Source: Lachnospiraceae bacterium (lineage in GTDB: Bacteria; Bacillota; Clostridia; Lachnospirales; Lachnospiraceae). From it: a stretch of DNA of 62,935 nucleotides. The DNA is taken from NCBI GenBank assembly GCA_009774625.1, contig VSOB01000008.1:1-62935 (forward strand). Direction: 5' to 3'. The position numbers and the translations under genes are program-made. Shown piece by piece: positions 35,522 through 45,055 of the stretch. Numbering within the stretch: position 1 is the first letter of the stretch; each line of letters opens with the position of its first letter. The notes beneath the pieces were generated by a model that did not search any database, was not told the DNA's origin, and worked only from the letters and a program-made list of their open reading frames with translations.

Positions 35522-36190
35522 TTATTTAAATACGATATAAATCATTTCTCTGCTGCCGCCCTCTTCTATCGTATCGATCTTTGCCTCATTGCTTTTCACG
35601 CACTCGGCACCGCTGATATACAGGATTTTTCCGCTTGTCCGAATGGTCAGATATTCCTTCGGCAAAGGCTGTGTAATGATAATACTGCGGCTCCCCATCT
35701 CCAGAAGCTGATCCTTGCCTATAGAAGCTCCTGTTTCGCTGCCGGCCTCCTGCAGCTCAACATTCAGATCATAGCCCTTCTCATAGGCTTCTGCCACGGT
35801 GCCATAGAAAAACGGATAACCGTTGAACACACTGAACGCCTCCCCGGTGCCGTATTCCATCACCAGAGTCACCCGCTCCTTTTTCACTTCCAGTTTTTTC
35901 ACCGCGATCTCTTCGCCGCCGAGCTGTATGTTGCAGTCCGCCGCAGTCCGCAGCACAAATTCCCGCAGCATCTCTTCCTCTCCGTAATCCTCGGCTTCAA
36001 AATCCTCTTCTGTCGTATTGGAAATGACGCCGTCCTTTTTGATTTCCACCACATTGGTGCCGGTACCTGTTTCCTGACTGTATTCGTTCTCTCCCTGTGC
36101 GCCTCCGGTTTTTCCGCAGCCGGTCAGCGCCAGAGCAAACAAAAGAACCGGCAGCCAGAACATTCCCGCCACTTTTTTTCGTCTGTTCAT
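35522..36190 (-). CDS. Lipoprotein of unknown function
   Basis: 222 residues with a lipoprotein signal (LLFALALTGCG, Cys near residue 25) and an acidic linker. The soluble domain (about 75-222) is not recognised; it includes YGTGEAFSVFNGYPFFYGTVAEAYEKGYDL. It should sit on the outer face of the membrane. It lies between recO and glyS on the same strand and is probably cotranscribed. Confidence 0.7.
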   Translation of the reverse strand: MNRRKKVAGMFWLPVLLFALALTGCGKTGGAQGENEYSQETGTGTNVVEIKKDGVISNTTEEDFEAEDYGEEEMLREFVLRTAADCNIQLGGEEIAVKKLEVKKERVTLVMEYGTGEAFSVFNGYPFFYGTVAEAYEKGYDLNVELQEAGSETGASIGKDQLLEMGSRSIIITQPLPKEYLTIRTSGKILYISGAECVKSNEAKIDTIEEGGSREMIYIVFK

Positions 36191-36244
36191 ACGTTCCTCC
36201 AGTTATGTATCTCTTGTTTCATTCAGTTCTTTATTATAACCAAG

Positions 36245-36910
36245 TTATTTCAGTTTTTCAACCTGCAATTTGTCCAATACCTCCAGACTCTTAAATCTTC
36301 TGTCGATCACCCGGCTCCGGCCAAGAGACGCGATCCGGCCCAGCTCTTCCAGCACCTTTGGGGTCACGGTAAACGTATACAGTTTTTCAATGGCAGATCC
36401 GGTAATAAAAGACACCGCATACCGGGTGGACACATCCGTTTCCTCTTCCTCCGGTATACCGGGAAACTCACCGCTGACGGCCATTGCCCTGATTTCAAAT
36501 ATGTACCGTACCAGCAGACTGGAAAATCTGCCGCTTTCCAGCGCCCGCAGTGTCTGATAAAGGAGTTTGAGCAGTTCCCTTTCATCGTTATTTTCCCTTG
36601 TATAATAATCGGCAATCTCCAGAAAATAGCTGCCATAGCAGGCACTCTCAAAATCCGTCCGCAGCCCTTCAAAATACTTGCTGATCTCCGCTTCTATGAT
36701 ATGATAGGAACTTCTTCCCTCAGTCAGTCTGAACGTACCAAAAGAGAAAGGATTCGCTGCCGCACACAGCCGGCTCATCTGCCGTCTGGCGCCTTTGGCA
36801 AATGCAGAAATCTTTCCTCTTTCTTTGGTCAGAATCGTTACACTTCTGTCATATTCACCTACAGGTATCGTTTTTAATACCATTCCCGTCACTGCTGTGA
36901 ACTCCTGCAT
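36245..36910 (-). CDS. recO: DNA repair protein RecO
   Basis: A 221-residue recombination mediator that works with RecR to load RecA on SSB-coated DNA. The N-terminal OB-fold starts VTGMVLKTIPVGEYDRSVTILTKERGKISAFAKGARR. Helical FESACYGSYFLEIADYY and C-terminal RVIDRRFKSLEVLDKL are typical. It is slightly short and lacks the Cys4 zinc knuckle found in many RecO proteins; that segment is replaced by GIPEEEETDVS near residue 155. GGAGATAAGTTAT precedes the ATG, which lies inside yqzL. Confidence 0.92.
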   Translation of the reverse strand: MQEFTAVTGMVLKTIPVGEYDRSVTILTKERGKISAFAKGARRQMSRLCAAANPFSFGTFRLTEGRSSYHIIEAEISKYFEGLRTDFESACYGSYFLEIADYYTRENNDERELLKLLYQTLRALESGRFSSLLVRYIFEIRAMAVSGEFPGIPEEEETDVSTRYAVSFITGSAIEKLYTFTVTPKVLEELGRIASLGRSRVIDRRFKSLEVLDKLQVEKLK

Positions 36911-37028
36911 ATAACTTATCTCCTGCCCTGTCCGCAGCCGTCTCCCGCGCCTCTTTGTCTTTGAACAAAAGATAATCCGAGATCCTGCCGGAACAGGTAA
37001 ACCGTTCCCATTCGCCTTCTGCTTTCAT
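36855..37028 (-). CDS. yqzL: YqzL-like small protein
   Basis: A 57-residue protein between era and recO. Residues 7-23 (WERFTCSGRISDYLLFK) match the W-x2-F-x-TG-x-I-x-x-YL-x-FK pattern of YqzL, which occupies this place in many Firmicutes. The remaining residues are not conserved to my knowledge. The last 56 bases overlap the start of recO in another frame, suggesting translational coupling. The function is unknown. Confidence 0.7.
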   Translation of the reverse strand: MKAEGEWERFTCSGRISDYLLFKDKEARETAADRAGDKLYAGVHSSDGNGIKNDTCR

Positions 37029-37126
37029 CTCCGTGCCCCCTGTCTCCTGTATGGTAATAGGGTCTGCACATTTTGGTTTTCTATGCGCAGCAAAAGAAGC
37101 GAATTCCTTCCAAATTTTTCTGCAAT

Positions 37127-38029
37127 CTAGTTCCGGCCATCTTCCTGATAGCCGAAATTTTTCAGGAGAAAATCACTGTCCCGCCAGTCTTTTTTTACCT
37201 TGACCCAAAGCTGCAGATTCACCTGCTGTTCCAGCATCTCCTCAATATCTGCCCTTGCCAGAGTGCCGATCTTTTTCAGCATGGCGCCGCCTCTGCCGAT
37301 AATGATCCCCTTATGAGAACTTTTCTCACAGACGATGACGGCTTCGATGTCCACGATCTTTTTGCGCCACTTCATACGCTCAATGGAAACCGCTATGCCA
37401 TGCGGGATCTCCTCCTCCAGACACCGCAGTGCCTTTTCCCGGATCAGCTCTGCCGCAATCTGACGCTGGGGCTGATCCGTCACCGTATCCTCATCATAGA
37501 GCGCCGGACCATAGGGCAGATATTTCATAATGCAGGTAAGCAGCGTATCCGTATTGTCCCCGGTCAGTGCAGACACCGGGACGATTTCTGCAAACTCCAT
37601 TTCCTTCCGGTAAGTATCAATAAACAAAAGCACTTCTTCCCTTTTCACCGTATCCGTCTTATTGATCACCAGGATAACCGGCGTACGGCTCTGCTCCAGC
37701 ACAGACAGAATATGCCGTTCTCCCGCGCCGATAAAGGTGGAAGGCTCCACCAGCCAGAGAGCCACGTCCGCGTCCCTGATCGTTCCCTCCGCAACACTTA
37801 CCATATAACTGCCCAGCTTGTTTTTGGCCTTGTGAATGCCTGGCGTATCCAGAAATATGATCTGCCCCTCTTCGCTCGTATAGACTGTCCGTATCCTGTT
37901 TCTGGTCGTCTGGGGCTTTTTGGAAGTAATGGCAATCTTCTGCCCGATGATCTGATTCATCAATGTGGACTTTCCCACATTGGGACGTCCGATCAGTACC
38001 GCAACGCCCGACTTAAACCGGTTATCCAT
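37127..38029 (-). CDS. era: GTPase Era
   Basis: A 300-residue ribosome-assembly GTPase that binds the 3' end of 16S rRNA. The G motifs are GRPNVGKST (G1), TTRNRIRTV (G2), DTPGIHKAKN (G3) and NKTD (G4). The C-terminal KH domain ends IIGRGGAMLKKIGTLARADIEEML. I chose the ATG at 38029, giving MDNRFKSGVAVLIGRPNVGKST, with GGAG 9 bases upstream. It overlaps the DUF4349 gene by 8 bases. Confidence 0.96.
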   Translation of the reverse strand: MDNRFKSGVAVLIGRPNVGKSTLMNQIIGQKIAITSKKPQTTRNRIRTVYTSEEGQIIFLDTPGIHKAKNKLGSYMVSVAEGTIRDADVALWLVEPSTFIGAGERHILSVLEQSRTPVILVINKTDTVKREEVLLFIDTYRKEMEFAEIVPVSALTGDNTDTLLTCIMKYLPYGPALYDEDTVTDQPQRQIAAELIREKALRCLEEEIPHGIAVSIERMKWRKKIVDIEAVIVCEKSSHKGIIIGRGGAMLKKIGTLARADIEEMLEQQVNLQLWVKVKKDWRDSDFLLKNFGYQEDGRN

Positions 38030-39179
38030 TCTGTTTTTCTCCGTTTTCCTGTTCCTGACCTGCCTCTTTTCCTGCGCTGTCCCCCGCAGGGATGATTTCA
38101 TAGTCCTCTGCTGCTGCCTGCGCACTGCGGAGCTGCTCCCTCTTTGCTTCCTGCATTTTCTTCCATTTATCCCGCCGTTTCACAAACCACTTTCTCAGAA
38201 ATCTTATCACCATCCGGACCGCAATGACAAACACGATCAGCAGTACCAGCCATATGAGAAGGAACGGCAGGCTAACCACACAGTCAACCAGAAATTCTTC
38301 CGCTCTCCAGCCCAGTATATACACATTATTGACAAACCCTTCTGAAATCTTCTCCCATATACTTTTTTCTGCCGCCGGTGTATACAGCTTCACTTCCCGG
38401 ACGGAAAGATAAACGGTACTGTATGTAATCTGGTTCTCCAGAATGCGGAGCTGTGCCTCCAGACTTTCAATCTGATAACGGACTTCTGAAAGGCGGCTTT
38501 CAATTTCGATCAGATCAGCCACTTCTTCCGCCTGCTCCAGCAATTCCAGAAGCCGGTCCCGCTCGGTCAGCAGCACCTTTTTATGTGTCTCCAGATCCAC
38601 ATACTGCAATGTCACATCTTCTACTGTTTCGTTCTGATAGATCACATTGGACTGCCCGTTTACCCTCTCCAGAAAGCCGTCCAGCTGCGGGGACGGTATT
38701 CTGGCCACGATATAAGCATCCCGGTAAATTCCTTCGTTGTAATCGCTCGATGTAAAATTCTCCACATAACCGCCCAGTGTCTCCACTTCCGTCCGCAGAC
38801 TGCTCACCAGCGCATCAAATTCCTGGGTCTCCACTTCCAGATTCACATTGCGGATCAGCTTTTTGCCGGTGGTTTCACTGACCTCATTCCCGACAGCGCC
38901 TTCGCCTGTATCCGCCATATTATCCTCTGTTACTTCTGCTGCCTCGGCTACCATCTCAGGCTCTGTTAAAGGCACCGCAGTCTCTGCTTTATAGGATCCG
39001 GCCGCCCCATACCCTTCCTCTGAACCGTCCGAAAGGTAACTGCCCCCGGCAGCGGCAGTATCAGCGGCCCACTCTTCTGCCGCTGCCTCATTCGTCATCA
39101 TGAAACTGCTGCCGCCGCAGGCAGTCAGCAGAAATACCATGCCAAAGACAGCTCCGATGTATCGTTTTTTAAGTTTCAT
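38022..39179 (-). CDS. DUF4349-domain lipoprotein
   Basis: 385 residues with a lipoprotein signal (MKLKKRYIGAVFGMVFLLTACG). A low-complexity Ala/Glu stretch (about 25-100) precedes the DUF4349 domain, which starts KKLIRNVNLEVETQEFDALVSSLRTEVETLGGYVE. A long coiled coil (ETHKKVLLTERDRLLELLEQAEEVADLIEIESRLSEVRYQIESLEAQLRILENQ) and a membrane segment (LPFLLIWLVLLIVFVIAV) follow. The tail is basic and cytoplasmic. The function is unknown. The start at 39179 has GGGAGGAG upstream and overlaps the protease gene by 11 bases. Confidence 0.85.
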   Translation of the reverse strand: MKLKKRYIGAVFGMVFLLTACGGSSFMMTNEAAAEEWAADTAAAGGSYLSDGSEEGYGAAGSYKAETAVPLTEPEMVAEAAEVTEDNMADTGEGAVGNEVSETTGKKLIRNVNLEVETQEFDALVSSLRTEVETLGGYVENFTSSDYNEGIYRDAYIVARIPSPQLDGFLERVNGQSNVIYQNETVEDVTLQYVDLETHKKVLLTERDRLLELLEQAEEVADLIEIESRLSEVRYQIESLEAQLRILENQITYSTVYLSVREVKLYTPAAEKSIWEKISEGFVNNVYILGWRAEEFLVDCVVSLPFLLIWLVLLIVFVIAVRMVIRFLRKWFVKRRDKWKKMQEAKREQLRSAQAAAEDYEIIPAGDSAGKEAGQEQENGEKQNG

Positions 39180-42111
39180 ACGCCTCTCCTCCCTGTGACA
39201 AATGAAGCACCTCTTTAAACAGTTCCTTCTGCTCTCTGATCTTTTCTTCATTCCCCACCACGCACAGACATTCGTCGGACAAAAATGCATCCAGATAATC
39301 TGCCAGTCTGCGGATCTCTTCCACCGTTACCTGCAGCATCTCCTCCCGCTCCTTCTGTGTCTCTTCCCATGTGACATGAGTCAGATAAGCCGCCAGAGAA
39401 CGCGCTCCCTTCGCAGCCGGTGTCAGCGGCATATCATTCTCGCTGACTGCACCGATGATAAATTTCGTCATCGTCCTTTCATCCGCTTCAAAGTTTCTGA
39501 CAAATCCGGAAGCCCCCCGGTACGCCTCAATGGTTTTTTCCAGATTCGGATCCCGGTAGGATACAAAATAACTGTCTCCCGACTTGCCGAAACTGCACAT
39601 ACAGCCGTAAGCGCCTCCCTTCACCCGGACCTGATTCCAAAGATATTCATACCCCATCATAACCCGCAGTACTTTCAGCGCCCCCGTATAAGGATAGCCT
39701 TTTTTGCGGAAATTCCCGGCACGACAGACATACTGCACCTGTGCGGAGGTCATAAGCCCCTCATTTTTTCGTTCCACCAAAGGGCTATAGACTTTCTTTT
39801 CCACCGGCTCTGTATGCAGCGCTGCCCGCAGAGTGCGCACCTGCCCGGTCACTTCCCCGCTCTTTTCCTTCTGGGCCGTATAGTCCACCATCAGATTTTC
39901 CGGCCGGAAAATCATAACCGTCAGCGCACGGAGTCTGTCGATCACCTCTGATTTCCGCTCGTCAAAATGATCGTCGATCTCTTCTAACAGACGGTACATG
40001 GACAGCCCGTTAAACTGTTCGGAAATAGCCGCTGCTCTGGAAAAATAGGACATGGCACGCAGAGCGGCCAGCGAATGTCCTGCGCTCATAAAACCGGCTC
40101 TCACCCTGGAACGGGCCTCACTGATAATCTCATGCAGACGCTTTTCATCGTCCAGAATCGTATCCAGCATCATCTCCTGCATCAGCCCGAAAGCATGATC
40201 CAGATTTTCATACAATACCTTCGTCCGGATCTCAAACATCACCCGGACCTGATCCGGATCCTTCGAGTCGGAATAGGTATTGACAGCCGTACTGATACCC
40301 CCTGTCTGCAGATTTACCTCATTGAAAAAATCACCGTAACTGTAATGCCGGGTATTCATCAGTCCCAGCACCGCCTTATAGACAGCCAGATAAGGAAACC
40401 AGGGCCGGGGAATGCTGCTCACATCGAATAACAGCCGCACATAACCGATACCGTTGGTAAAAATATCATGATGTAAAATAACAGTACCGTCACATAATTC
40501 CTCCCGGTTATGATAGGCTTCTGCTTCCGGGGTCATATCTTCCCGGCGCAGGAGGGGGATGGTCTCCACGGCTTCCCTGGGATCCGGTGTCTCCTGATAA
40601 GCCTCCAGCTCTTTTGTCTCTCTGACAAGCGCAGCCAGCTCTTCTCTGCTCATGGAAGCCTTCAGCGCAGCCAGCCGCTCTTTCTGCTCTTTCTCTTCCT
40701 TGACGGCAAGATTTCTCACAGGCTCCACCATCACCACGGATCTGTGGGTGTTGTCCAGCAGATATTCGGCAATCAGTCCTTCAAAATAATCCGTTTCCGC
40801 CCTTTCTTTCATAGCGGAAAAGGTCTGTGCCGCCTCTACATGAAGAAAGGGCGCCCGCGCGTCATACAGCCAGCTATCCAGTGCCTGCAGGCCGTACATC
40901 AGCCCCTTAGGATAAGAGCCGAAATCCGCTTCTCTATACTTAAATTCATAATAATTGATAGCAGCCCGCAGCGCTTTTTTATCAATGCCGTCCCTGCACA
41001 GTCCTTCCAGCGTACTGCGGATCACGGACAGAAACGCTTCCTTTCGGGTAATGTCCGTATGTTTGGATACAATGCTGAAATAGGGCTGTTTGATGCCATT
41101 TTCATATACGCTGTAAATTTCTCTGCCGATACCTGCGTCGGTCAGCGCCTGCTTCAGCGGCGCTCCCGGCGCAGAACAGAGCACATAATCCAATATCTGA
41201 AACGCCACATACAGCTCCCGGTCCAGACTGCTGCCGATCACTGTATTGTAGGCAAGATACCCATTGTCCTTCAACGGCTCACTGTCCGTCACAGGATACT
41301 GCTTTTTCACTTCCACAGGCGTTTTAAAATGCTCCTGATCCCTGATCCCTGAATCAATGGATATCGCATCAAAATGAGACAGATAAGCCTGGTCTATAAA
41401 CTCCAGCCGTTCCGCCATATCCATATTGCCATACAGATAAATATAGCTGTTGGACGGATGATAATATCTGCTGTGGAACGCCAGAAAATCTTCATAAGTC
41501 AGATCCGGAATACAAGCCGGATCACCGCCGGACTCCACACCATAGGGTGTATCCGGAAACAGGGAATTAAACACCTCCCGGTCCAGTACATCATCCGGAG
41601 AAGAAAAAGCGCCTTTCATCTCATTGTATACCACGCCATTGATTTTCAGCTCCTGCGTCTCATCCTCCAACTGATAATGCCAGCCCTCCTGTCTGAAAAT
41701 TTTCTCTTCCCGGCTGATATTCGGATAAAAAACAGCATCCAGATAGACATGCATCAGATTCTTAAAATCCTGATCGTTGCAGCTCGCCACCGGATACACT
41801 GTCTTATCCGGATAGGTCATGGCATTGAGAAAGGTATTCAGAGAACCCTGTGCCAACTCGATAAACGGATCCTTTACCGGAAAATGCCGGGAACCACACA
41901 GTACCGAATGTTCCAGGATATGCGCCACTCCCGTACTGTCTTTGGGAGGCGTGCGGAATCCGATGTAAAATACTTTATTGTCATCCTCATTGGACAGCAG
42001 CGCCACTCTGGCCCCTGTCTTTTTATGCCGGAGCAGAAAACTCTCCGAATCCAGCTCTTCGATCCTGTGTGTCTCTATCACTTCATATGCCGTACATGAT
42101 TTGATGTCCAT
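39169..42111 (-). CDS. M16C-family zinc metalloprotease (PreP-like)
   Basis: 980 residues. The inverted zinc motif HILEH is near residue 69 (GVAHILEHSVLCGS), with the typical FPVKDPFIELAQGSLNTFLNAMTYPDKTVYPVAS after it. The chain contains the repeated M16 domains and the M16C-associated linker of presequence-protease-type oligopeptidases that enclose peptides in a chamber. No signal peptide is seen, so it should act in the cytoplasm. The ATG at 42111 is preceded by GGAGG with 5 bases between. It heads the protease-DUF4349-era-yqzL-recO run. Confidence 0.93.
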   Translation of the reverse strand: MDIKSCTAYEVIETHRIEELDSESFLLRHKKTGARVALLSNEDDNKVFYIGFRTPPKDSTGVAHILEHSVLCGSRHFPVKDPFIELAQGSLNTFLNAMTYPDKTVYPVASCNDQDFKNLMHVYLDAVFYPNISREEKIFRQEGWHYQLEDETQELKINGVVYNEMKGAFSSPDDVLDREVFNSLFPDTPYGVESGGDPACIPDLTYEDFLAFHSRYYHPSNSYIYLYGNMDMAERLEFIDQAYLSHFDAISIDSGIRDQEHFKTPVEVKKQYPVTDSEPLKDNGYLAYNTVIGSSLDRELYVAFQILDYVLCSAPGAPLKQALTDAGIGREIYSVYENGIKQPYFSIVSKHTDITRKEAFLSVIRSTLEGLCRDGIDKKALRAAINYYEFKYREADFGSYPKGLMYGLQALDSWLYDARAPFLHVEAAQTFSAMKERAETDYFEGLIAEYLLDNTHRSVVMVEPVRNLAVKEEKEQKERLAALKASMSREELAALVRETKELEAYQETPDPREAVETIPLLRREDMTPEAEAYHNREELCDGTVILHHDIFTNGIGYVRLLFDVSSIPRPWFPYLAVYKAVLGLMNTRHYSYGDFFNEVNLQTGGISTAVNTYSDSKDPDQVRVMFEIRTKVLYENLDHAFGLMQEMMLDTILDDEKRLHEIISEARSRVRAGFMSAGHSLAALRAMSYFSRAAAISEQFNGLSMYRLLEEIDDHFDERKSEVIDRLRALTVMIFRPENLMVDYTAQKEKSGEVTGQVRTLRAALHTEPVEKKVYSPLVERKNEGLMTSAQVQYVCRAGNFRKKGYPYTGALKVLRVMMGYEYLWNQVRVKGGAYGCMCSFGKSGDSYFVSYRDPNLEKTIEAYRGASGFVRNFEADERTMTKFIIGAVSENDMPLTPAAKGARSLAAYLTHVTWEETQKEREEMLQVTVEEIRRLADYLDAFLSDECLCVVGNEEKIREQKELFKEVLHLSQGGEAYET

Positions 42112-42281
42112 ATATGCCTCCGTATCTGCCGCCCATGTACATAAAATCCCTGTACATGAAACACCGCATGTTATCATTTATTGTTAGTATAACACTTCGC
42201 TGTGAAATTATAAAGCAGATTCTGGCAGCAGTCCGGGATAAACGTATCAAAGAATCATCAGATATCTCTGAAACAGAATAT

Positions 42282-42310
42282 TTGACAAAAAACTTCATTT
42301 TGTGTATCTT
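42282..42310 (+). promoter_or_regulatory. Promoter of the EamA transporter gene
   Basis: TTGACA (42282-42287), 17 bases, TATCTT (42305-42310); about 50 bases before the start codon. Confidence 0.75.
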
Positions 42311-42358
42311 TTTCTAAGCTGATAGGATGCAACCCATAATACCAGAGAGGAATCCAAC

Positions 42359-43267
42359 ATGAAACACACAAAAAACATCAGGAAAACCGGCATTTTAATC
42401 ACCCTGGCCGGCGGCTGTCTGTGGGGACTGTCCGGTGCCTGCGGGCAGTTTTTGTTTGCGGAAAAAAATGCCTGCTCCGACTGGCTGGTACCCATCCGTC
42501 TGGTCCTGGCAGGCTTTTTGCTGACAGCGTGGTATCTGCTGCGCAGACCTACACTGGCCCGGCAGATCTGGAGCGGCAGAAAAAGCGCTATCACTCTGCT
42601 TTGTTACGGTATCCTGGGCATGATGCTCTGCCAGTATTCTTATTTTAAAGCAATCGAATATTCCAACGCCGGAACGGCAACCGTACTGCAATATCTTTCC
42701 CCTGTGCTGATTATGATCGTTATGTGCATCCGCAAAAGACGGCTGCCCGGCATCATCGATACGGCCGCTGTGCTTCTGGCTCTGTCCGGCATCTACCTTC
42801 TGGCAACCCACGGACAGTCCGGCCAACTGGCAGTGTCCGGCCAGGCTCTGTTCTGGGGCCTGTTTTCCGCTGTCACTGTGGTACTTTACAATATGATTCC
42901 GGAAAGGCTGATGGAAACCTACCCCACGTCGTTTCTGCTGGGATGGGCCATGTTGATCGGCGGCACTGTTTTGTGTCTTTTGCGCCGTCCCTGGCAGTAT
43001 CATCCGGTTATGGACAGGGAAACACTCCTGTTTCTTGCCATCATCATCCTGTTTGGCACCGTCCTCTCTTTTTCTCTGTATATGCAGGGGGTCAAGCTGA
43101 TCGGTCCGGAAAAAGCCAGTCTGTATGCCTGTGTGGAACCGGTGTCCGCCACTTTGTTTTCCGCGTTTTGGCTTCACGCCTCTTTTCTCTGGATTGATCT
43201 GGCAGGATTTGCCTGTATCATTTCCACACTCTTTCTGATTACTCTGTGGGGAAACCGAAAACAATAA
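42359..43267 (+). CDS. EamA/DMT-family transporter
   Basis: 302 residues with ten predicted membrane segments in two EamA repeats (about 10-140 and 155-295). The first repeat begins GGCLWGLSGACGQFLF; the second contains LFWGLFSAVTVVLYNM and ends PVSATLFSAFWL. The family exports amino acids or metabolites; the substrate is not predictable. GAGAGGA precedes the ATG. It is transcribed alone, divergently from the M16 protease. Confidence 0.9.
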   Translation: MKHTKNIRKTGILITLAGGCLWGLSGACGQFLFAEKNACSDWLVPIRLVLAGFLLTAWYLLRRPTLARQIWSGRKSAITLLCYGILGMMLCQYSYFKAIEYSNAGTATVLQYLSPVLIMIVMCIRKRRLPGIIDTAAVLLALSGIYLLATHGQSGQLAVSGQALFWGLFSAVTVVLYNMIPERLMETYPTSFLLGWAMLIGGTVLCLLRRPWQYHPVMDRETLLFLAIIILFGTVLSFSLYMQGVKLIGPEKASLYACVEPVSATLFSAFWLHASFLWIDLAGFACIISTLFLITLWGNRKQ

Positions 43268-43280
43268 GCCCTGGCCTTCC

Positions 43281-43310
43281 TTGCAGCCTGCCGCTTCCCG
43301 GTGGTATAAT
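43281..43310 (+). promoter_or_regulatory. Promoter of the DUF4272 locus
   Basis: TTGCAG (43281-43286), 18 bases, TATAAT (43305-43310), about 48 bases before the TTG start. Confidence 0.6.
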
Positions 43311-43357
43311 AACGAAGCACACTGACGTGTGCGCAGAGAAAAAGGAGGGCGAGTATA

Positions 43358-44472
43358 TTGAAACAAAACAAAAAGAAAACCATATCTTCAGAGCCATATA
43401 AGAAAAGCATTTTTCTTTTCAGCTCACTGGATACCCTGGAAGCAGTCATGGAAATCCTGTGCGGCGCGTTCGGCATTGATGCTTCCACAGGCAGCGGCAA
43501 TGACCTGCAGTTAAGCAGAGACGGGGAATGCATACAGATGACTGCAGCTTTATCCCGGTTGCCTACTCTGTGACAGATCAGCAAAGCGGCAGGGAAGTGG
43601 AAGATAAACTGACCGGACTGCTTCCCCGGCTGATGGGTGTGGCGCTGATTCCGGATAATCCGGATGCCGTCTACTATACCGGAGCCGACGGCATGCGGAA
43701 GCTGGTCTTGTCTGAAACCGGCGCAAGTGACTTTGACCATTATCTGCCCCGGACCGAACCGCTGCTGGAAGAAGTCTTTCCCGATATCCCAAAAGAACAG
43801 GTGGACCGCAGAAAACGCAGCCGGAAAGTGCTGGGAACCTACGGAATCTACATTCCCCGCCTGTATCCCGTGATCGAATCAGAAGCGGATATTACAATCC
43901 GTACCCCGGAGGAAATCGCCAGACGCACCTTTGCTCTGGTATCCGTTGCATTGTATTCAGAATGCCTGCTTGCCGAAGGGATGCAGCCGGAAGAAGCGTT
44001 CGGATTTATCCTGCCCCAAATGGATGCATTCGGAGCCAATTCCGAAGAGTCCGGATTTTTTTCGCCCAACGAGTGGGCCTATCTCCATAACCCGGATTCC
44101 AATGAACAGGAACGGATAGACGGCTCCTGGCAGTACGAATGTCTCTATGTGATGGAATGGGCGCTGGGACTTGTAGATACCCTGGAATTTCCCGATCACT
44201 ATTGTGATGTACCCCTGACGGTACGACTGATCAAAGACTGTCACACTGTGGAAGATATACTGGCCATTTCCAGCCCCAGAACCGCTGCAGAACTTCTGGA
44301 TGCCTGTGATCTGATCTTCTGCCTGGACTGGGCCTGCGTGGATGCCCGCACTTACAATCTGACCCCTCCCGCAAAAATGGACGGCAGCATTACGCGGGAA
44401 CGGCATAAATCCCTGAACTGGCTGATCGGCTGCGATTCCGCTCCCTGGGACGAAGTATCAACCGATACCTGA
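43358..44472 (+). pseudogene. DUF4272-domain protein gene with a frameshift
   Basis: The reading frame opens at TTG 43358, preceded by AAAGGAGG, and runs to a stop near 43573 (71 residues, ending ECIQMTAALSRLPTL). The DUF4272 part continues in a different frame: an ATG at 43528 gives 314 residues with RKRSRKVLGTYGIYIPRLYPVIESEADITIRTPEEIARRTFALV and the typical NPDSNEQERIDGSWQYECLYVMEWALGLVDTLEFPD. Both parts read as one protein if a shift of one base occurred near 43525-43560. A sequencing error, a real mutation or translation of the C-terminal part alone from 43528 are all possible. The function of DUF4272 is unknown. Confidence 0.65.
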
Positions 44473-44603
44473 CCGCCCGCCGCGCACCTTCCGGCACTGT
44501 CGCCATTACTCTTTTCATCTATCCTGCCTCTTTTTGAACGTATGGGATTTCCCGGCCTGTCCGCCCATCTTCCCGTCCTTTCTGAGCTTCCATGAAAATC
44601 AAT

Positions 44604-44638
44604 ACAAAAAATCTGCCATAAAATCAAATGGCAGATTT
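44604..44638 (-). terminator. Terminator of the rhomboid/sigma-like module
   Basis: AAATCTGCCAT pairs perfectly with ATGGCAGATTT around an 8-base loop and is followed on the minus strand by a T run (TTTGTATT). It lies 7 bases after the stop codon at 44645. Confidence 0.85.
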
Positions 44639-44644
44639 ACTTTC

Positions 44645-45055
44645 CTACAGACTCATCATCATAATATGGAGTTTTGTCAGCACCATTTCTTCCACCACGA
44701 TCTCATCCTGCTTTTCTTTCCATGCCGCATTTCCTGCGATCTCTTCGATGGTATGATATTCGCTCCGGTACTGCCATGTCCCTTTCGGAGAACGCACAGG
44801 AAAATCCAGTTTGAATCTGGCTTTCATCTGTTTGTAGACCAGATAGGACAGATCTGTGTCTTTGATATAAAAGATATGATTTTCCGGTGTAGTATCCCCC
44901 GCCACTTCTTTCAGAATGTAATGACTCAGAATGGCCTTCAGCTTAAAGGGAATCTCATCGGTATCCATCATTTCCTGATACGTATACTTGGCCCCGATAT
45001 ACACTTTGGACACATCCTGCATCACATATTTAAAATCACGGTTTTCTTCTGTCAT
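44645..45055 (-). CDS. Small conserved-looking protein, function unknown
   Basis: 136 residues, soluble, mixed charge, with no signal or membrane segment and no family I recognise. The text includes VMQDVSKVYIGAKYTYQEMMDTDEIPFKLKAILSHYILKE and FKLDFPVRSPKGTWQYRSEYHTIEEI. I chose the ATG at 45055, 6 bases after AGAGG; one two codons upstream is too close to it. It overlaps the sigma-like gene by 20 bases, so the two are likely coupled in translation. It ends the three-gene module with a terminator directly after. Confidence 0.65.
   Translation of the reverse strand: MTEENRDFKYVMQDVSKVYIGAKYTYQEMMDTDEIPFKLKAILSHYILKEVAGDTTPENHIFYIKDTDLSYLVYKQMKARFKLDFPVRSPKGTWQYRSEYHTIEEIAGNAAWKEKQDEIVVEEMVLTKLHIMMMSL

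Noticed and set aside
43500..43580. Programmed frameshift in the DUF4272 gene
   Set aside because: No convincing slippery heptamer with a downstream stem or pseudoknot was seen at the junction; mutation or sequencing error is simpler.
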